Below are positions 42,636-52,175 of a stretch of DNA of 64,000 bases, piece after piece. The DNA is from an uncultured Shimia sp. (lineage in GTDB: Bacteria > Pseudomonadota > Alphaproteobacteria > Rhodobacterales > Rhodobacteraceae). A program made the translations under genes and the position numbers. The DNA lies in assembly GCF_947498095.1 (NCBI RefSeq), contig NZ_CANMJE010000003.1, forward strand, positions 463,266 to 527,265. Reading direction: 5' to 3'. Numbering within the stretch: position 1 is the stretch's first letter; every line of letters begins with the position of its first letter. The notes beneath the pieces are model-generated. The model saw only the letters and a list, made by a program, of their open reading frames with translations. It searched no databases and was not told the origin of the DNA.

Positions 42636-42663
42636 AAAAAAAGGCGGGCTTGTGAGCCCGCCT
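42636..42663 (-). terminator. Terminator of topA
   Basis: On the minus strand AGGCGGGCT (42655-42663) pairs with AGCCCGCCT (42642-42650) through a four-base loop and is followed by seven Ts (A36-A42 on the plus strand). It lies 26 bases past the topA stop. Confidence 0.88.
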
Positions 42664-42688
42664 GTCTTTCGTATTCTGGTTTGCGCCG

Positions 42689-45238
42689 CTACTTAGCCGC
42701 CGCCTTTTTGGTTGCTTTCTTCTTGGCGGGGGCCTTGCGTTTGGCGGGCTTTTTCTTGGCTGCTTTCTCGGCAATCCATTGCACCGCCTGCTCCATGGTC
42801 ACGTCCTTGGCCTCAATGTCTTTGGGAATGGTTGCGTTGACCTTTTCCCATTTCACATAGGCGCCATAACGTCCGTCCATCACATTGACTGGGCCGCCGC
42901 TTTCTGGATGTTCTCCGAGTTCTTTCAATGGCTTGGCTGCAGCGCTACCACCGCGACGTCCAGGGTTGGCACGCTTTTCGGCAAGGATTTCAACAGCGCG
43001 GTTCATACCGATCTCAAAGACATCATTGGGGTCTTTGACGTTGGCATAGACCGGCTTAACCTCGTCGGGTAACTTGTGCATGACATAGGGACCAAAGCGA
43101 CCAAAGTTCGACGTGATCATGCCCCCGTCCGGATGTTCACCGATCTCGCGAGGCAGGCTGAGCAGGGTCAGCGCTTTTTCGAGATCCATGTCCTCTTTGT
43201 TCCAGCCGCGCGGCAAAGAGGCCCGAGGTGGTTTCTTGTTCTCAGGTGTCGGTTCACCGCGCTGCACATAGGGGCCGAAACGCCCGGCTTTCAGCCAAAT
43301 CTCGTCGCCCGCATCTTCACCCAACACACGTTCGTCGCCGTCGGCGCCTTCGCCAGCGATCGGGCGGGTATAGGTGCACTCCGGGTAGTTGCCGCAGCCG
43401 ACAAAGCCGCCCGTGCGCGAGGATTTCAGGTGCAACTGGCCCTGACCGCATTTTGGACAAATGCGCGGGTCTGATCCGTCTTCTTTCGGCGGATAGAGTT
43501 GCGGAGCCAAGGCGTCATCCAATACGTCCAACACTTGAGCAATGCGCAATTCCGATGTTTCAGCAATCGCCGCCGAGAAATCTTTCCAGAAACGGCCCAG
43601 CACATTCTTGTAATTGCGCTCGCCAGCTGAAACATCGTCCAGCTCTTCTTCCAGATTGGCGGTAAATTCGTAGCCGACGTATTGGCGGAAGAAGTTCAGC
43701 AAAAAGATCGTGACGATCCGGCCTTTATCTTCGGGGAACAGGCGGTTCTTGTCCTTGCGAACATACTCACGGTCTTGAATCGTGGTGATGACACTGGCGT
43801 AGGTCGATGGGCGACCAATGCCCAATTCTTCCATGCGTTTAACCAGCGTCGCCTCGGTATAGCGGGGCGGGGGCTGGGTGAAATGCTGTTCCGGTGTCAC
43901 CGATTTTTTGGCTGTCGCTTCGCCCTGCATGATCTGTGGCAGACGCTTGTCGTCATCATCTACGACGTCGTCGCGGCCTTCTTCATAGACACGCAGGAAA
44001 CCATCGAACAATACGACCTGACCGGTAGCGCGCAGGCCGACCTGACCGTCATCGCTGGCGATATCAACCGTTGTGCGTTCCAATCGCGCGCCTTCCATCT
44101 GGCAGGCGATGGTGCGTTTCCAGATCAGATCATAGAGCTTGCGTTGATCCGCTTCGAGCGCCTTGAGGTCATCCGCCGTGCGCATCATGTCCGTGGGGCG
44201 AACACACTCGTGCGCTTCCTGGGCGTTCTTGGCCTTGTTCTTGTAGATCCGCGGGCTTGAGGGCACGTATTCTGCACCATAACGCGCCTTGATCGCATCG
44301 CGGGTCGCGGTCACGGCCTCGGGGGCCATGTCGATGCCGTCGGTCCGCATATAGGTGATGTAACCGGCCTCATAAAGGCGTTGCGCAGTGCTCATACACT
44401 GGCGCGCACCCATGCCGAACTTGCGGCTGGCTTCCTGTTGCAGCGTCGAGGTCATAAAGGGCGCAGACGGGTTGCGGCTGGCCGGTTTGGCCTCAACTTT
44501 GGCGACAGACAGGTCACGAGACTGAATGGCCTGAACCGCAAGCTCGGCTGCAGTGCTGTTTTCCAGACCGAATTTGTCCAGCTTGTCGCCGCCAAGAACT
44601 GTCAGGCGCGCCTCAAACTCCTGCCCACGCGGTGTGGCAAGCAGTGCCTTAACGCTCCAGTATTCCCGGGCGTTGAAGGCTTCGATTTCCATCTCACGTT
44701 CAACGATCAGTCGCAGGCAGACCGATTGAACGCGTCCGGCTGAACGCGCCCCCGGCAGCTTGCGCCACAACACGGGTGAGAGATTAAATCCAACCAGATA
44801 GTCCAGTGCGCGACGTGCAAGATAGGCATCCACCAGGGGCTGGTCGACTTGCCGCGGATTTTGCATCGCTTCGGTGACGGCGGATTTGGTGATTGCGTTG
44901 AACACCACGCGGCTGACCGGCGTGTCTTTTTTGATTGCGCGGCGTTTGCGCAGCGCCTCTTCAAGGTGCCAGCTGATGGCCTCTCCCTCGCGGTCAGGGT
45001 CGGTCGCGAGAATGAGGTTGTTGTCGTCTTTCAGAGCGTCGGCAATGGCTTTGACGTGCTTACGCGAGTCGTTTCCGACCTCCCATGTCATGTCAAAATC
45101 GTTGTCTGTATCGACTGACCCGTCTTTGGGGGGAAGGTCGCGCACGTGGCCGTAAGACGCCAGCACGGTATAATCGGACCCCAAGTATTTATTGATGGTT
45201 TTGGCTTTTGCCGGGGATTCGACAACGACGACTGGCAT
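42689..45238 (-). CDS. topA: DNA topoisomerase I
   Basis: Type IA topoisomerase relaxing negative supercoils. The 849-residue protein has a Toprim domain at the start (VVVESPAKAKTINKYLGSDYTVLASYGHVRDLPP ... ATDPDREGEAISWHL), the active-site Tyr296 in YITYMRTDG, a zinc-finger (CPKCGQGQLHLKSSRTGGFVGCGNYPECTY) and further C-terminal Topo_C repeats (GRFGPYVQRGE, GRFGPYVMHKLPDEVKPVYANVKD, GRYGAYVKWEKVNATIPKD). The last 30 residues are almost entirely Lys/Ala/Pro, a common alphaproteobacterial tail that may bind DNA. Transcribed alone to the terminator at 42636. Confidence 0.98.
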   Translation of the reverse strand: MPVVVVESPAKAKTINKYLGSDYTVLASYGHVRDLPPKDGSVDTDNDFDMTWEVGNDSRKHVKAIADALKDDNNLILATDPDREGEAISWHLEEALRKRRAIKKDTPVSRVVFNAITKSAVTEAMQNPRQVDQPLVDAYLARRALDYLVGFNLSPVLWRKLPGARSAGRVQSVCLRLIVEREMEIEAFNAREYWSVKALLATPRGQEFEARLTVLGGDKLDKFGLENSTAAELAVQAIQSRDLSVAKVEAKPASRNPSAPFMTSTLQQEASRKFGMGARQCMSTAQRLYEAGYITYMRTDGIDMAPEAVTATRDAIKARYGAEYVPSSPRIYKNKAKNAQEAHECVRPTDMMRTADDLKALEADQRKLYDLIWKRTIACQMEGARLERTTVDIASDDGQVGLRATGQVVLFDGFLRVYEEGRDDVVDDDDKRLPQIMQGEATAKKSVTPEQHFTQPPPRYTEATLVKRMEELGIGRPSTYASVITTIQDREYVRKDKNRLFPEDKGRIVTIFLLNFFRQYVGYEFTANLEEELDDVSAGERNYKNVLGRFWKDFSAAIAETSELRIAQVLDVLDDALAPQLYPPKEDGSDPRICPKCGQGQLHLKSSRTGGFVGCGNYPECTYTRPIAGEGADGDERVLGEDAGDEIWLKAGRFGPYVQRGEPTPENKKPPRASLPRGWNKEDMDLEKALTLLSLPREIGEHPDGGMITSNFGRFGPYVMHKLPDEVKPVYANVKDPNDVFEIGMNRAVEILAEKRANPGRRGGSAAAKPLKELGEHPESGGPVNVMDGRYGAYVKWEKVNATIPKDIEAKDVTMEQAVQWIAEKAAKKKPAKRKAPAKKKATKKAAAK

Positions 45239-45380
45239 GAAATTTCCTCTCGACTCGGAGCGGCTGTTATGGCGGCGAAAAATGTGGGGTGGAAGGGGGG
45301 AATGTCAATGAGGTGCGGTTTTTGTTGTGACAATTTTGACGCGACGGGTAATCTACGGGTTCATTTGGAGGGAATTTGAT

Positions 45381-45818
45381 ATGCGTTGGATGGTGGCTTT
45401 TTGGATGATGATGGCTGGCGCTGTGTCGGCCGCAGATTGGAGTGAGCCTGCCCGGGGATCTGTCGATCGCAAGGGCATGATCGACGCGGTGCGCCCCCAT
45501 GCGGAATGGTTGTTTGGGGCGCCCGTCCAGTTCATCGTGCATGAACTTCGGCAGGCTGGACCCATTGGCTTTGGTGTGCTGACGGCGCAACGCCCCGGTG
45601 GCAAGCCCATCGATATGCGAATGACGCCCGGAGCGCAGAACGGCGATGTTGACGTCGAGATGGAAGATCAGGAAGAGTTTCAAATTCTCTATCGCAAGTC
45701 CGGTGACACCTGGGTGGCTGTACATTGGTCAAATGGCGCCCAGGATGTTTGGTTTGCGTGGGAGCCACTGTGCGCAGAATACCGTGCCGTCATCTCCGAG
45801 GCGTGTCAGGGTCTCTGA
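45381..45818 (+). CDS. Small exported protein of unknown function
   Basis: From the ATG at 45381 (GGAGGGAATTTGAT upstream) the product has 145 residues with a signal peptide (MRWMVAFWMMMAGAVSAADW). The mature part (GMIDAVRPHAEWLFGAPVQFIVHELRQAGPIGFGVLTAQRPGGKPIDMRMTPGAQNGDVDVEMEDQEEFQILYRKSGDTWVAVHWSNGAQDVWFAWEPLCAEYRAVISEAC) has two Cys residues near the C-terminus that could pair. I do not recognise the family with certainty. It is transcribed away from topA and converges with dprA. Confidence 0.68.
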   Translation: MRWMVAFWMMMAGAVSAADWSEPARGSVDRKGMIDAVRPHAEWLFGAPVQFIVHELRQAGPIGFGVLTAQRPGGKPIDMRMTPGAQNGDVDVEMEDQEEFQILYRKSGDTWVAVHWSNGAQDVWFAWEPLCAEYRAVISEACQGL

Positions 45819-45839
45819 TCTTCCGCGTGAGCCAATCTC

Positions 45840-46979
45840 TCACACCTTGGACAATAGACCACCGGCCTGACGCGTGATCCTGCCTTCGAGCTCGAGATCG
45901 ACCAACACTGGCGTAACCTCGCGGGCCGGAGTTGCCAAATCCCGGATCAATTGATCTTCGGCGACCGGCGCTGGGCCAAGTTTGTTCAGGATTTGCATGT
46001 GCAAGTCGGAAGTTTCACGCAAACTTCGGGGTTTCGGCTCATCCAATGGTAATTTGTCCTGCGGCTCTGAGATTGTTGCTTCATGCGCTTCGCCGATTGC
46101 CTCAATCACATCCTGTGCGGACCGTATCAGAGTTGCACCATCTCGGATCAGCATATTGCAGCCTGATGCGCGGGCATCAAACGGATGGCCGGGCACAGCC
46201 AGCACATCGCGGCCCTGATCCAGCGCTTCGCGTGCCGTAATCAGACTTCCAGAGCGCGCCGCAGCCTCTACTACGATCACAGCGCGCGCCATGCCTGAGA
46301 TAATGCGATTGCGTGCCGGGAAGTGACGCGCCTGTGGAACGGTGCCAATCGGGCTTTCTGACAAGCGAAGCCCGCGGGTTGCCAGTGATTCTGCCAAAGG
46401 CGTGTTCTCTGCCGGGTAAATCACGTCGACGCCACCCGCCTGCACAGCAATCGTTCCAGTCTCAAGGCTGGCGTGATGAGAGGTTGCGTCAATACCGCGG
46501 GCCAGACCTGAAACCACAACAAACCCCGCTTCGCCCAACTCACGAGCCAGCGATTTTGCCATGCGGTGTCCAAGCGAAGACGCGTTGCGTGCGCCAACCA
46601 TGGCGATCAGGGGTTTGGTGGCGAGTGCCCGGTTGCCAATCATCCACAAAAGCGGAGGAGCGTCCGAGATTTGTGCCAAAAGAGCGGGGTAGTCAGCCTC
46701 TCCCAGTGCGACGAGTTTGGCGCCCGCAGCGGCCCCGGCGGCCAATTCTTGCGCAACACGGGTCGGATCGCAGGGGGCATAATTGGTTTCGCCCGCTTCC
46801 TCGGCAATTTCGGGTAGAGCTTTCAGCGCAGAATCCGCATCGCCGAATTCGCGCAGCAATCTGTGAAAGGTCATAACGCCAACCCGGCGGGATCGCAAAA
46901 GGCGGAGCCACGAAAACCGTTGTTCTTCCGTGGTGGGTGGGAGTTGGGGGTGAGTGGAAGAAATGTGGGTTCCGGTCAT
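45840..46979 (-). CDS. dprA: DprA, DNA-processing protein
   Basis: DprA loads RecA onto incoming single-stranded DNA in natural transformation. The 379-residue protein has an N-terminal helical (SAM-like) region, the Rossmann core (IAMVGARNASSLGHRMAKSLARELGEAGFVVVSGLARGIDATSHHASLETGTIAVQAGGVDVIYPAENTPL...SESPIGTVPQARHFPARNRIISGMARAVIVVEAAARSGSLITAREALDQGRDVLAVPGHPFDARASGCNMLIRDGATLIRS), and a C-terminal winged-helix domain (ILNKLGPAPVAEDQLIRDLATPAREVTPVLVDLELEGRITRQAGGLLSKV). All hallmark motifs are present. Other competence genes are not in the window. Confidence 0.95.
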   Translation of the reverse strand: MTGTHISSTHPQLPPTTEEQRFSWLRLLRSRRVGVMTFHRLLREFGDADSALKALPEIAEEAGETNYAPCDPTRVAQELAAGAAAGAKLVALGEADYPALLAQISDAPPLLWMIGNRALATKPLIAMVGARNASSLGHRMAKSLARELGEAGFVVVSGLARGIDATSHHASLETGTIAVQAGGVDVIYPAENTPLAESLATRGLRLSESPIGTVPQARHFPARNRIISGMARAVIVVEAAARSGSLITAREALDQGRDVLAVPGHPFDARASGCNMLIRDGATLIRSAQDVIEAIGEAHEATISEPQDKLPLDEPKPRSLRETSDLHMQILNKLGPAPVAEDQLIRDLATPAREVTPVLVDLELEGRITRQAGGLLSKV

Positions 46980-47063
46980 CCGTGACTCCGCCTGCTTGCA
47001 GAATCACATCTACCGCGCGTCTGGTTAACAGCGCGTAAACCAACCTCTAAAAGCTTTGTTGGA

Positions 47064-48485
47064 TCAGGTGGCTGATCCCCCCACGGTCAATCCATCCATC
47101 AATACGGTTGGCTGGCCCACGCCCACAGGCACCCATTGTCCGGCTTTGCCGCAATTGCCCATACCGGGGTCCAGCGCCATGTCGTTGCCAAGCCCGCGGA
47201 TCTTTTTCATGGCTGTGGCTCCGTCTCCGATCAAGGTCGCCCCAGTCACCGCCGCGCCGACCTTGCCGTTTTCCACGCGATAGGCTTCGGTGCAGGAAAA
47301 GACGAATTTGCCATTGGTAATGTCGACCTGTCCGCCGCCAAATCCAACCGCGTAAATTCCATCTATAAGCGAGGCCACCAAATCCGCCGGGTCTGCCGAG
47401 CCGCCCTCCAAGTAGGTATTGGTCATACGTGGCATTGGCGGGTGAGCAAAGCTTTCGCGGCGTCCGTTTCCGGTTGGATCCACACCCATAAGACGGGCGT
47501 TTTGGCGGTCCTGCATGTAGCCGACCAGAATGCCATCTTCGATCAGGACGTTGCGCCGTGACGGTGTGCCTTCGTCATCCACCGTGATGGAACCGCGCCG
47601 ATCTGGAATTGTGCCGTCATCCACCACTGTAACACCCGCTGAGGCCACACGCTCGCCCATGCGACCGGAAAACTTTGAACTGCCCTTGCGATTAAAGTCC
47701 CCCTCAAGCCCATGCCCAACGGCTTCGTGCAAGAGGATGCCGGGCCATCCGGGCCCCAAAACCACCTGCATGGCGCCCGCCGGGGCAGGGACGGCATCAA
47801 GGTTGACCAGAGCAATGCGCAGGGCTTCTTTGGTTTTGGCCTGCCAGTCAGCGGGATCAATCAATCCGTCCAGACCCAATCTGCCGCCACCGCCAGCCGA
47901 TCCGCTTTCGCGACGGCCATCTTTTTCGACGATGACCGACACGTTCACGCGGGTCATGGGGCGGATGTCATCAACCTGCTGACCATCGGGCCGCAGAATA
48001 ATCACCTCTTGGTGCGAAGCGGCGAGTGTGGCCGACACCTGAACAACGCGCGGATCGAGATCGCGGGCAAAGGCATCAATCTCGCGCAGCGTGTCGATCT
48101 TGACGGGCAGCGGTGCGCCTGCGATCGGGTCTTCGTCGGTGTAGAGCTTGCGGTTGGTTGACATGGGGCCGTCTGACATGCTGCCACCACCCTGACCCAC
48201 GGCAAGGCGCGCGGTCTCGACGGCACGGCTGAGCGCGCCTTCTGAAATTTCGGAGGAATGTGCATACCCGGAAACATCACCGCGCACCGCACGCAGGCCG
48301 AATCCTTCGGACGCATCATAAGAGGCCGTTTTGAGCCGGCCGTCATCAAACACCAATGCCTCGGATCGACGCCGTTCAAGGAACAATTCGCCGTCATCCG
48401 CCCCGTCCGTCGCCGCCCGAAGTTGCCCAAGCGCAAATTCCGGGTCCAGAACTGTCTCAAAAGGGCGAAATTTGATCTGCGTCAT
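47064..48485 (-). CDS. tldD: TldD, metalloprotease subunit of TldD/TldE
   Basis: This 473-residue protein is a TldD/PmbA-family peptidase. The zinc motif HEAVGHGLEGD (HExxxH) lies near residue 255 and is followed by DFNRKGSSKFSGRMGERVASAGVTVVDDGTIPDRRGSITVDDEGTPSRRNVLIEDGILVGYMQDRQNARLMG. The C-terminal GNDMALDPGMGNCGKAGQWVPVGVGQPTVLMDGLTVGGS is diagnostic. TldD forms a heterodimer with TldE (PmbA), which removes leader peptides and degrades unfolded peptides. TldE is not in the window. It diverges from ctaC; a candidate FNR-type site lies 21 bases upstream of its start. Confidence 0.95.
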   Translation of the reverse strand: MTQIKFRPFETVLDPEFALGQLRAATDGADDGELFLERRRSEALVFDDGRLKTASYDASEGFGLRAVRGDVSGYAHSSEISEGALSRAVETARLAVGQGGGSMSDGPMSTNRKLYTDEDPIAGAPLPVKIDTLREIDAFARDLDPRVVQVSATLAASHQEVIILRPDGQQVDDIRPMTRVNVSVIVEKDGRRESGSAGGGGRLGLDGLIDPADWQAKTKEALRIALVNLDAVPAPAGAMQVVLGPGWPGILLHEAVGHGLEGDFNRKGSSKFSGRMGERVASAGVTVVDDGTIPDRRGSITVDDEGTPSRRNVLIEDGILVGYMQDRQNARLMGVDPTGNGRRESFAHPPMPRMTNTYLEGGSADPADLVASLIDGIYAVGFGGGQVDITNGKFVFSCTEAYRVENGKVGAAVTGATLIGDGATAMKKIRGLGNDMALDPGMGNCGKAGQWVPVGVGQPTVLMDGLTVGGSAT

Positions 48486-48505
48486 ATAGATTTTCCTTCC
48501 GGAAT

Positions 48506-48519
48506 TTGATCTAAGTCAA
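48506..48519. promoter_or_regulatory. Candidate FNR/FnrL-type binding site between tldD and ctaC
   Basis: TTGAT-CTAA-GTCAA at 48506-48519 matches the FNR consensus TTGAT-N4-ATCAA except for one base (G for A). It lies in the divergent tldD/ctaC intergenic region, 21 bases before the tldD start and about 150 bases before ctaC. An oxygen-responsive control of the oxidase operon or of tldD is possible. Confidence 0.45.
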
Positions 48520-48669
48520 AAAAAGCGTCCGTTTGACGCGGGCTGACTTCTTTATTTGGCTGATAGAATATGGTTTCTAACAGCGATACAACAGCGAGAT
48601 TCCGCCCTGGTGGGTGGTTTTTTGCAAGGACCGAGACAGAAACAACACCGCAACCGATCAGGGTGAACT

Positions 48670-49527
48670 ATGCGAATTCTAACGAAAATCCTGGGCCTTA
48701 TGGCTGCTTTCACTGCGCTTCCAGCGATGGCGCAAGAAGTTGAGACCATTGGCAAGCCCGTAGATGGATTGATGGGCTGGCAGCCCGCAGCGACCGAATT
48801 GGCGCGCGATCTGCAGTCTTTGGATCATATGATTCTTGTCATCATCACGGCGATCGTGATCTTTGTCTGCGGGTTGGTGGCTTACATCATCTTGCGGTTC
48901 AACAGACGCGCGAACCCGAACCCCGCCACTTTTACCCACAACACGCCGGTTGAGATCGCCTGGACCATTGGTCCGATCCTGATCCTGGTGTTCATCGGCG
49001 CATTCAGCCTGCCGGTTCTGTTCAAGCAGCAGGAAATCCCTGAAGCCGACATCACCATCAAGGTCACCGGCTATCAGTGGTACTGGGGCTATGAATATGT
49101 CGATCACGAGTTCGAGTTTGACAGCTTCCTGCTGGCCAAAGAGGAACTGGTTGAAAACGGCTACAACCCGGATGAATACCTGTTGGCGACCGACACCAAA
49201 GTTGTTGTGCCGTCGGGTAAGACCATTGTGATGCAAGTCACCGCTGCTGACGTGATCCACTCGTGGACCATTCCAGCCTTTGGCGTAAAGCAGGATGGCG
49301 TTCCCGGCCGTCTGGCGGAACTGTGGTTCAATGTCGACGAGGGCAAAGAGGGCATCTACTTTGGTCAGTGTTCAGAGCTTTGCGGCAAGGACCATGCCTA
49401 TATGCCAATCACGGTGCAGGTTGTGACTCAGGCCGAGTATGATGCTTGGCTGACCGGTGCGATCGAAGAGTTTGCCGGTGATGCGTCAACACTTCCCGGT
49501 GTCTCGACCGCGATGGTGACCCAATAA
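48670..49527 (+). CDS. ctaC: Cytochrome c oxidase subunit II (CuA subunit)
   Basis: A 285-residue aa3-oxidase subunit II. It begins with a signal peptide ([18 protein letters not shown]), has two membrane helices ([21 protein letters not shown] and [26 protein letters not shown]), and a periplasmic cupredoxin domain with the aromatic patch YQWYWGYEY and the CuA ligands [13 protein letters not shown] and [12 protein letters not shown] (Cys234, Cys238). It receives electrons from cytochrome c. ctaB follows after 47 bases that contain a hairpin. Subunit I is not in the window. Confidence 0.97.
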   Translation: MRILTKILGLMAAFTALPAMAQEVETIGKPVDGLMGWQPAATELARDLQSLDHMILVIITAIVIFVCGLVAYIILRFNRRANPNPATFTHNTPVEIAWTIGPILILVFIGAFSLPVLFKQQEIPEADITIKVTGYQWYWGYEYVDHEFEFDSFLLAKEELVENGYNPDEYLLATDTKVVVPSGKTIVMQVTAADVIHSWTIPAFGVKQDGVPGRLAELWFNVDEGKEGIYFGQCSELCGKDHAYMPITVQVVTQAEYDAWLTGAIEEFAGDASTLPGVSTAMVTQ

Positions 49528-49538
49528 GACCATGGTAG

Positions 49539-49556
49539 GGCGGGGGTATCCCCGCC
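49539..49556 (+). other. Intercistronic hairpin between ctaC and ctaB
   Basis: GGCGGGG (49539-49545) pairs with CCCCGCC (49550-49556) through a GTAT loop, 12 bases after the ctaC stop. No T run follows, so it is more likely an mRNA-stabilising or partial-attenuation element than a terminator. Confidence 0.55.
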
Positions 49557-49574
49557 TCAACAACAGGACGATCC

Positions 49575-50513
49575 ATGAGCGACGCGAGTCTAAATACCAA
49601 TGTTCAGACCCAGGAAGCGGGTTTTGGCGATTATTTCGCGCTGTTAAAGCCGCGCGTCATGTCGCTGGTCGTATTTACGGCAATGGTTGGCCTGTTGGCT
49701 GCACCTGTTGCTGTGCATCCGATGATTGCTTTTGCCTCGATCCTGTTCATCGCCGTGGGCGGAGGCGCCTCGGGCGCCCTGAACATGTGGTGGGATGCCG
49801 ACATTGATGCGGTGATGAAGCGTACTCAGTCGCGCCCCATTCCTTCTGGTAAGGTCACGCGGGACGAGGCCTTTGCAATTGGCATCACGCTTTCGGTGTT
49901 TGCCTGCATCATGTTGGGTCTCGCGGCGAACCTGTTCGCAGGGGCGCTTCTGGCATTTACCATTTTCTTTTACGTGGTGATCTACACTATGTGGCTGAAA
50001 CGCTGGACCCCGCAGAACATCGTGATCGGCGGTGCGGCAGGGGCCTTCCCTCCGATGATCGGGTGGGCCGTCGCCACGGGTGGTGTATCGGTCGAAAGCA
50101 TTTTGATGTTCACCCTGACCTTCATGTGGACACCGCCGCATTTCTGGGCACTCTGCCTGTTCATGAAATCGGACTACAAAGACGCAGGCGTGCCAATGTT
50201 GCACGTCACGCATGGTCGTCGCGTAACCCGTAACCATATCCTCGTTTACACTTTGCTGTTGGCTGTTGTGGCCGTCGGTATGGCGTTCACAGGCGTGGGC
50301 GGCCCGATCTATCTGACCACAGCATTGGTCCTGAATGGGTTGTTCATTGCGGGCGCGATCTCAATCTGGCGTCGCGATGAAGAGGTCGCCGAGGCGGATG
50401 GCTACAAGCGTGAGAAATCGTTCTTTGGCCTTTCGCTGTTGTACCTGTTCTTGCATTTTGGGGCCATTTTGGCCGAGGCCACACTGGCCCCCTACGGTTT
50501 GGGAGGCTGGTGA
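49575..50513 (+). CDS. ctaB: Protohaem IX farnesyltransferase (haem O synthase)
   Basis: A 312-residue UbiA-superfamily membrane protein with about nine helices. The prenyl-diphosphate motif NMWWDADIDAVMKRTQSRPIPSGKV and the second acidic region KSDYKDAGVPMLHVTHGRRVTRNHI identify CtaB, which converts haem B to haem O, the precursor of haem A. The preceding PLLALKPR-type sequence (YFALLKPRVMSLVVFTAMVGL) is the family start. It lies inside the oxidase assembly operon, three bases ahead of the small coxF-like gene. Confidence 0.96.
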   Translation: MSDASLNTNVQTQEAGFGDYFALLKPRVMSLVVFTAMVGLLAAPVAVHPMIAFASILFIAVGGGASGALNMWWDADIDAVMKRTQSRPIPSGKVTRDEAFAIGITLSVFACIMLGLAANLFAGALLAFTIFFYVVIYTMWLKRWTPQNIVIGGAAGAFPPMIGWAVATGGVSVESILMFTLTFMWTPPHFWALCLFMKSDYKDAGVPMLHVTHGRRVTRNHILVYTLLLAVVAVGMAFTGVGGPIYLTTALVLNGLFIAGAISIWRRDEEVAEADGYKREKSFFGLSLLYLFLHFGAILAEATLAPYGLGGW

Positions 50514-50516
50514 GAC

Positions 50517-50678
50517 ATGGCCATTCACGTCGAACATGAACTCCACAAACGTCGGTTGGGTCGCAATGTCGGTCTGGCTCTTGTGTTGGTTTTCTTTATC
50601 GCCATCGTCTTTGGCCTCACGGTGGTCAAGGTAACGCGCGGCGACTATGAACCAGAGAATTCGGTGATACAGAACTGA
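50517..50678 (+). CDS. Small CoxF-like membrane protein of the cytochrome oxidase operon
   Basis: A 53-residue gene between ctaB and ctaG: the ATG at 50517 follows the ctaB stop by three bases and the stop TGA at 50676-50678 overlaps the ctaG ATG. The product starts [17 protein letters not shown], has one membrane helix ([20 protein letters not shown]) and a short polar tail ([16 protein letters not shown]). Its position and layout match the small CoxF-type open reading frame of the Paracoccus and Rhodobacter oxidase operons. Function is not established. I infer a role in oxidase assembly. Confidence 0.82.
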   Translation: MAIHVEHELHKRRLGRNVGLALVLVFFIAIVFGLTVVKVTRGDYEPENSVIQN

Positions 50679-51253
50679 TGGCTATGGACCAGCAAAATAG
50701 GACAGTTTTGAAACTGGTGGGCGTCGTCGTCACGATGGGCGCTTTGGCGTGGGCTTCGGTACCGTTTTATGACTGGTTCTGCCGGGTCACAGGCTTTGGC
50801 GGTGCAACCGGTGTGGCTGAGGCCGGGTCCGATGTGATCCTCGAAGAAACCATTAAAATCCGCTTTGATGCCAGCAAGGAACGCGGCTTCCCTTGGGAGT
50901 TCAAGCCGGTGCAGCGCACGATGGAAGTACGGATTGGCGAAACGGGACTGGCTTTTTACGAGGCCTACAACCCGACCGATCGTCCGATTGCCGGCTCTGC
51001 CAGCTACAACGTCGCCCCTTTCGTGGCGGGTGGCTTTTTCACCAAGATCGACTGTTTCTGCTTTGAAGAGCAGGTATTGCAACCCGGCGAGCGGGTGTCG
51101 ATGCCAGTCTCCTTTTATGTAGATCCCGAAATCGTCACCGACCGCGACGCGAAATACGTTCACAGCATCACGCTGTCCTATACGTTCCACGAAATCGACC
51201 TGCCCGAAGAGATCGTCTCTTTGGACGGGACAATCGAAACTGAAGTAAACTAA
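50678..51253 (+). CDS. ctaG: CtaG/Cox11, CuB assembly protein
   Basis: The 191-residue protein has an N-terminal membrane anchor ([30 protein letters not shown]) and a periplasmic immunoglobulin-like domain with the copper-binding CFCF motif in [16 protein letters not shown], after the conserved [12 protein letters not shown]. It inserts CuB into subunit I of aa3 oxidase. The start overlaps the coxF-like stop; MDQQ two codons in is an alternative start. ctaE follows after 29 bases. Confidence 0.96.
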   Translation: MAMDQQNRTVLKLVGVVVTMGALAWASVPFYDWFCRVTGFGGATGVAEAGSDVILEETIKIRFDASKERGFPWEFKPVQRTMEVRIGETGLAFYEAYNPTDRPIAGSASYNVAPFVAGGFFTKIDCFCFEEQVLQPGERVSMPVSFYVDPEIVTDRDAKYVHSITLSYTFHEIDLPEEIVSLDGTIETEVN

Positions 51254-51282
51254 AAAACCTTCCAACGAGGGAAAGACCAAAA

Positions 51283-52092
51283 ATGGCGCACGCAAAAAAT
51301 CACGACTATCACATTCTGCCGCCGTCGCTGTGGCCGCTCTTTGGCGGTATTGGCGCATTTGTCATGCTGTTCGGAGCTGTGCTCTGGATGCAAGGCATCA
51401 CGCCCTGGATGTTCTTCATTGGCTTCGCGCTGGTGCTTTACGTCATGTTCGGCTGGTGGGCCGAAGTCGCTGCCGAGGGCAATGGTGGTGTTGATCACAC
51501 CCCGGTTGTTCAGATCGGCCTGCGCTACGGTGTTGTTCTGTTCATCATGTCTGAAGTCATGTTCTTCTCAGCATGGTTCTGGAGCTTCTTTAAGCATGCC
51601 ATCTACCCGATGGATCCGAATGGCCTGAGCCCCGCCATTGATGGTGTCTGGCCACCTGCCGGGATCGAAACCTTTGATCCGTGGCACCTGCCGCTCATAA
51701 ACACGCTGATCTTGCTCTGCTCGGGGATGGCAGCGACTTGGGCGCACCACGCTCTCGCGCATGAAAACAACCGGGAAGACATGAAGTGGGGCCTGATCCT
51801 GGCCATTGGTCTGGGCATCATTTTTACCGCCTTCCAGGCGTATGAGTATAGCCACGCAGCCTTTGGTTTCTCGGGCAATATCTATGGCGCCAACTTCTTC
51901 ATGGCCACTGGGTTCCACGGCTTTCACGTGATCATCGGCACGATCTTTTTGTTCGTGTGCCTGATCCGCCTGATGCGCGGTGCATTCACCCCCGAAAGCC
52001 ATGTCGGGTTCGAGGCGGCTGCCTGGTACTGGCACTTTGTGGACGTGGTCTGGCTGTTCCTGTTCGCCGCTGTCTACATCTGGGGCGGCTAA
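51283..52092 (+). CDS. ctaE: Cytochrome c oxidase subunit III
   Basis: A 269-residue protein with seven membrane helices. Sequence hallmarks are [21 protein letters not shown] at the start, [87 protein letters not shown], and [27 protein letters not shown] at the end. Subunit III stabilises the active site and proton uptake in aa3 oxidases. A GACGAGGGAAAGACC sequence precedes the ATG. surf1 follows after an 83-base gap; no DUF983 gene is present in between. Confidence 0.97.
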   Translation: MAHAKNHDYHILPPSLWPLFGGIGAFVMLFGAVLWMQGITPWMFFIGFALVLYVMFGWWAEVAAEGNGGVDHTPVVQIGLRYGVVLFIMSEVMFFSAWFWSFFKHAIYPMDPNGLSPAIDGVWPPAGIETFDPWHLPLINTLILLCSGMAATWAHHALAHENNREDMKWGLILAIGLGIIFTAFQAYEYSHAAFGFSGNIYGANFFMATGFHGFHVIIGTIFLFVCLIRLMRGAFTPESHVGFEAAAWYWHFVDVVWLFLFAAVYIWGG

Positions 52093-52175
52093 TCCTTTGC
52101 GGTTGAAAAACCGCAGGCAATACGCATAAAGCAAGTCGCGGGTGGCACGGGCCTTCCGCGGCTTTTCATTTAAGA

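Noticed and set aside
45267..45725. A 152-codon minus-strand frame opposite the small exported protein at 45381-45818
   Set aside because: It has no signal peptide, motif or ribosome site, whereas the plus-strand frame has a clear signal peptide and GGAGGG.
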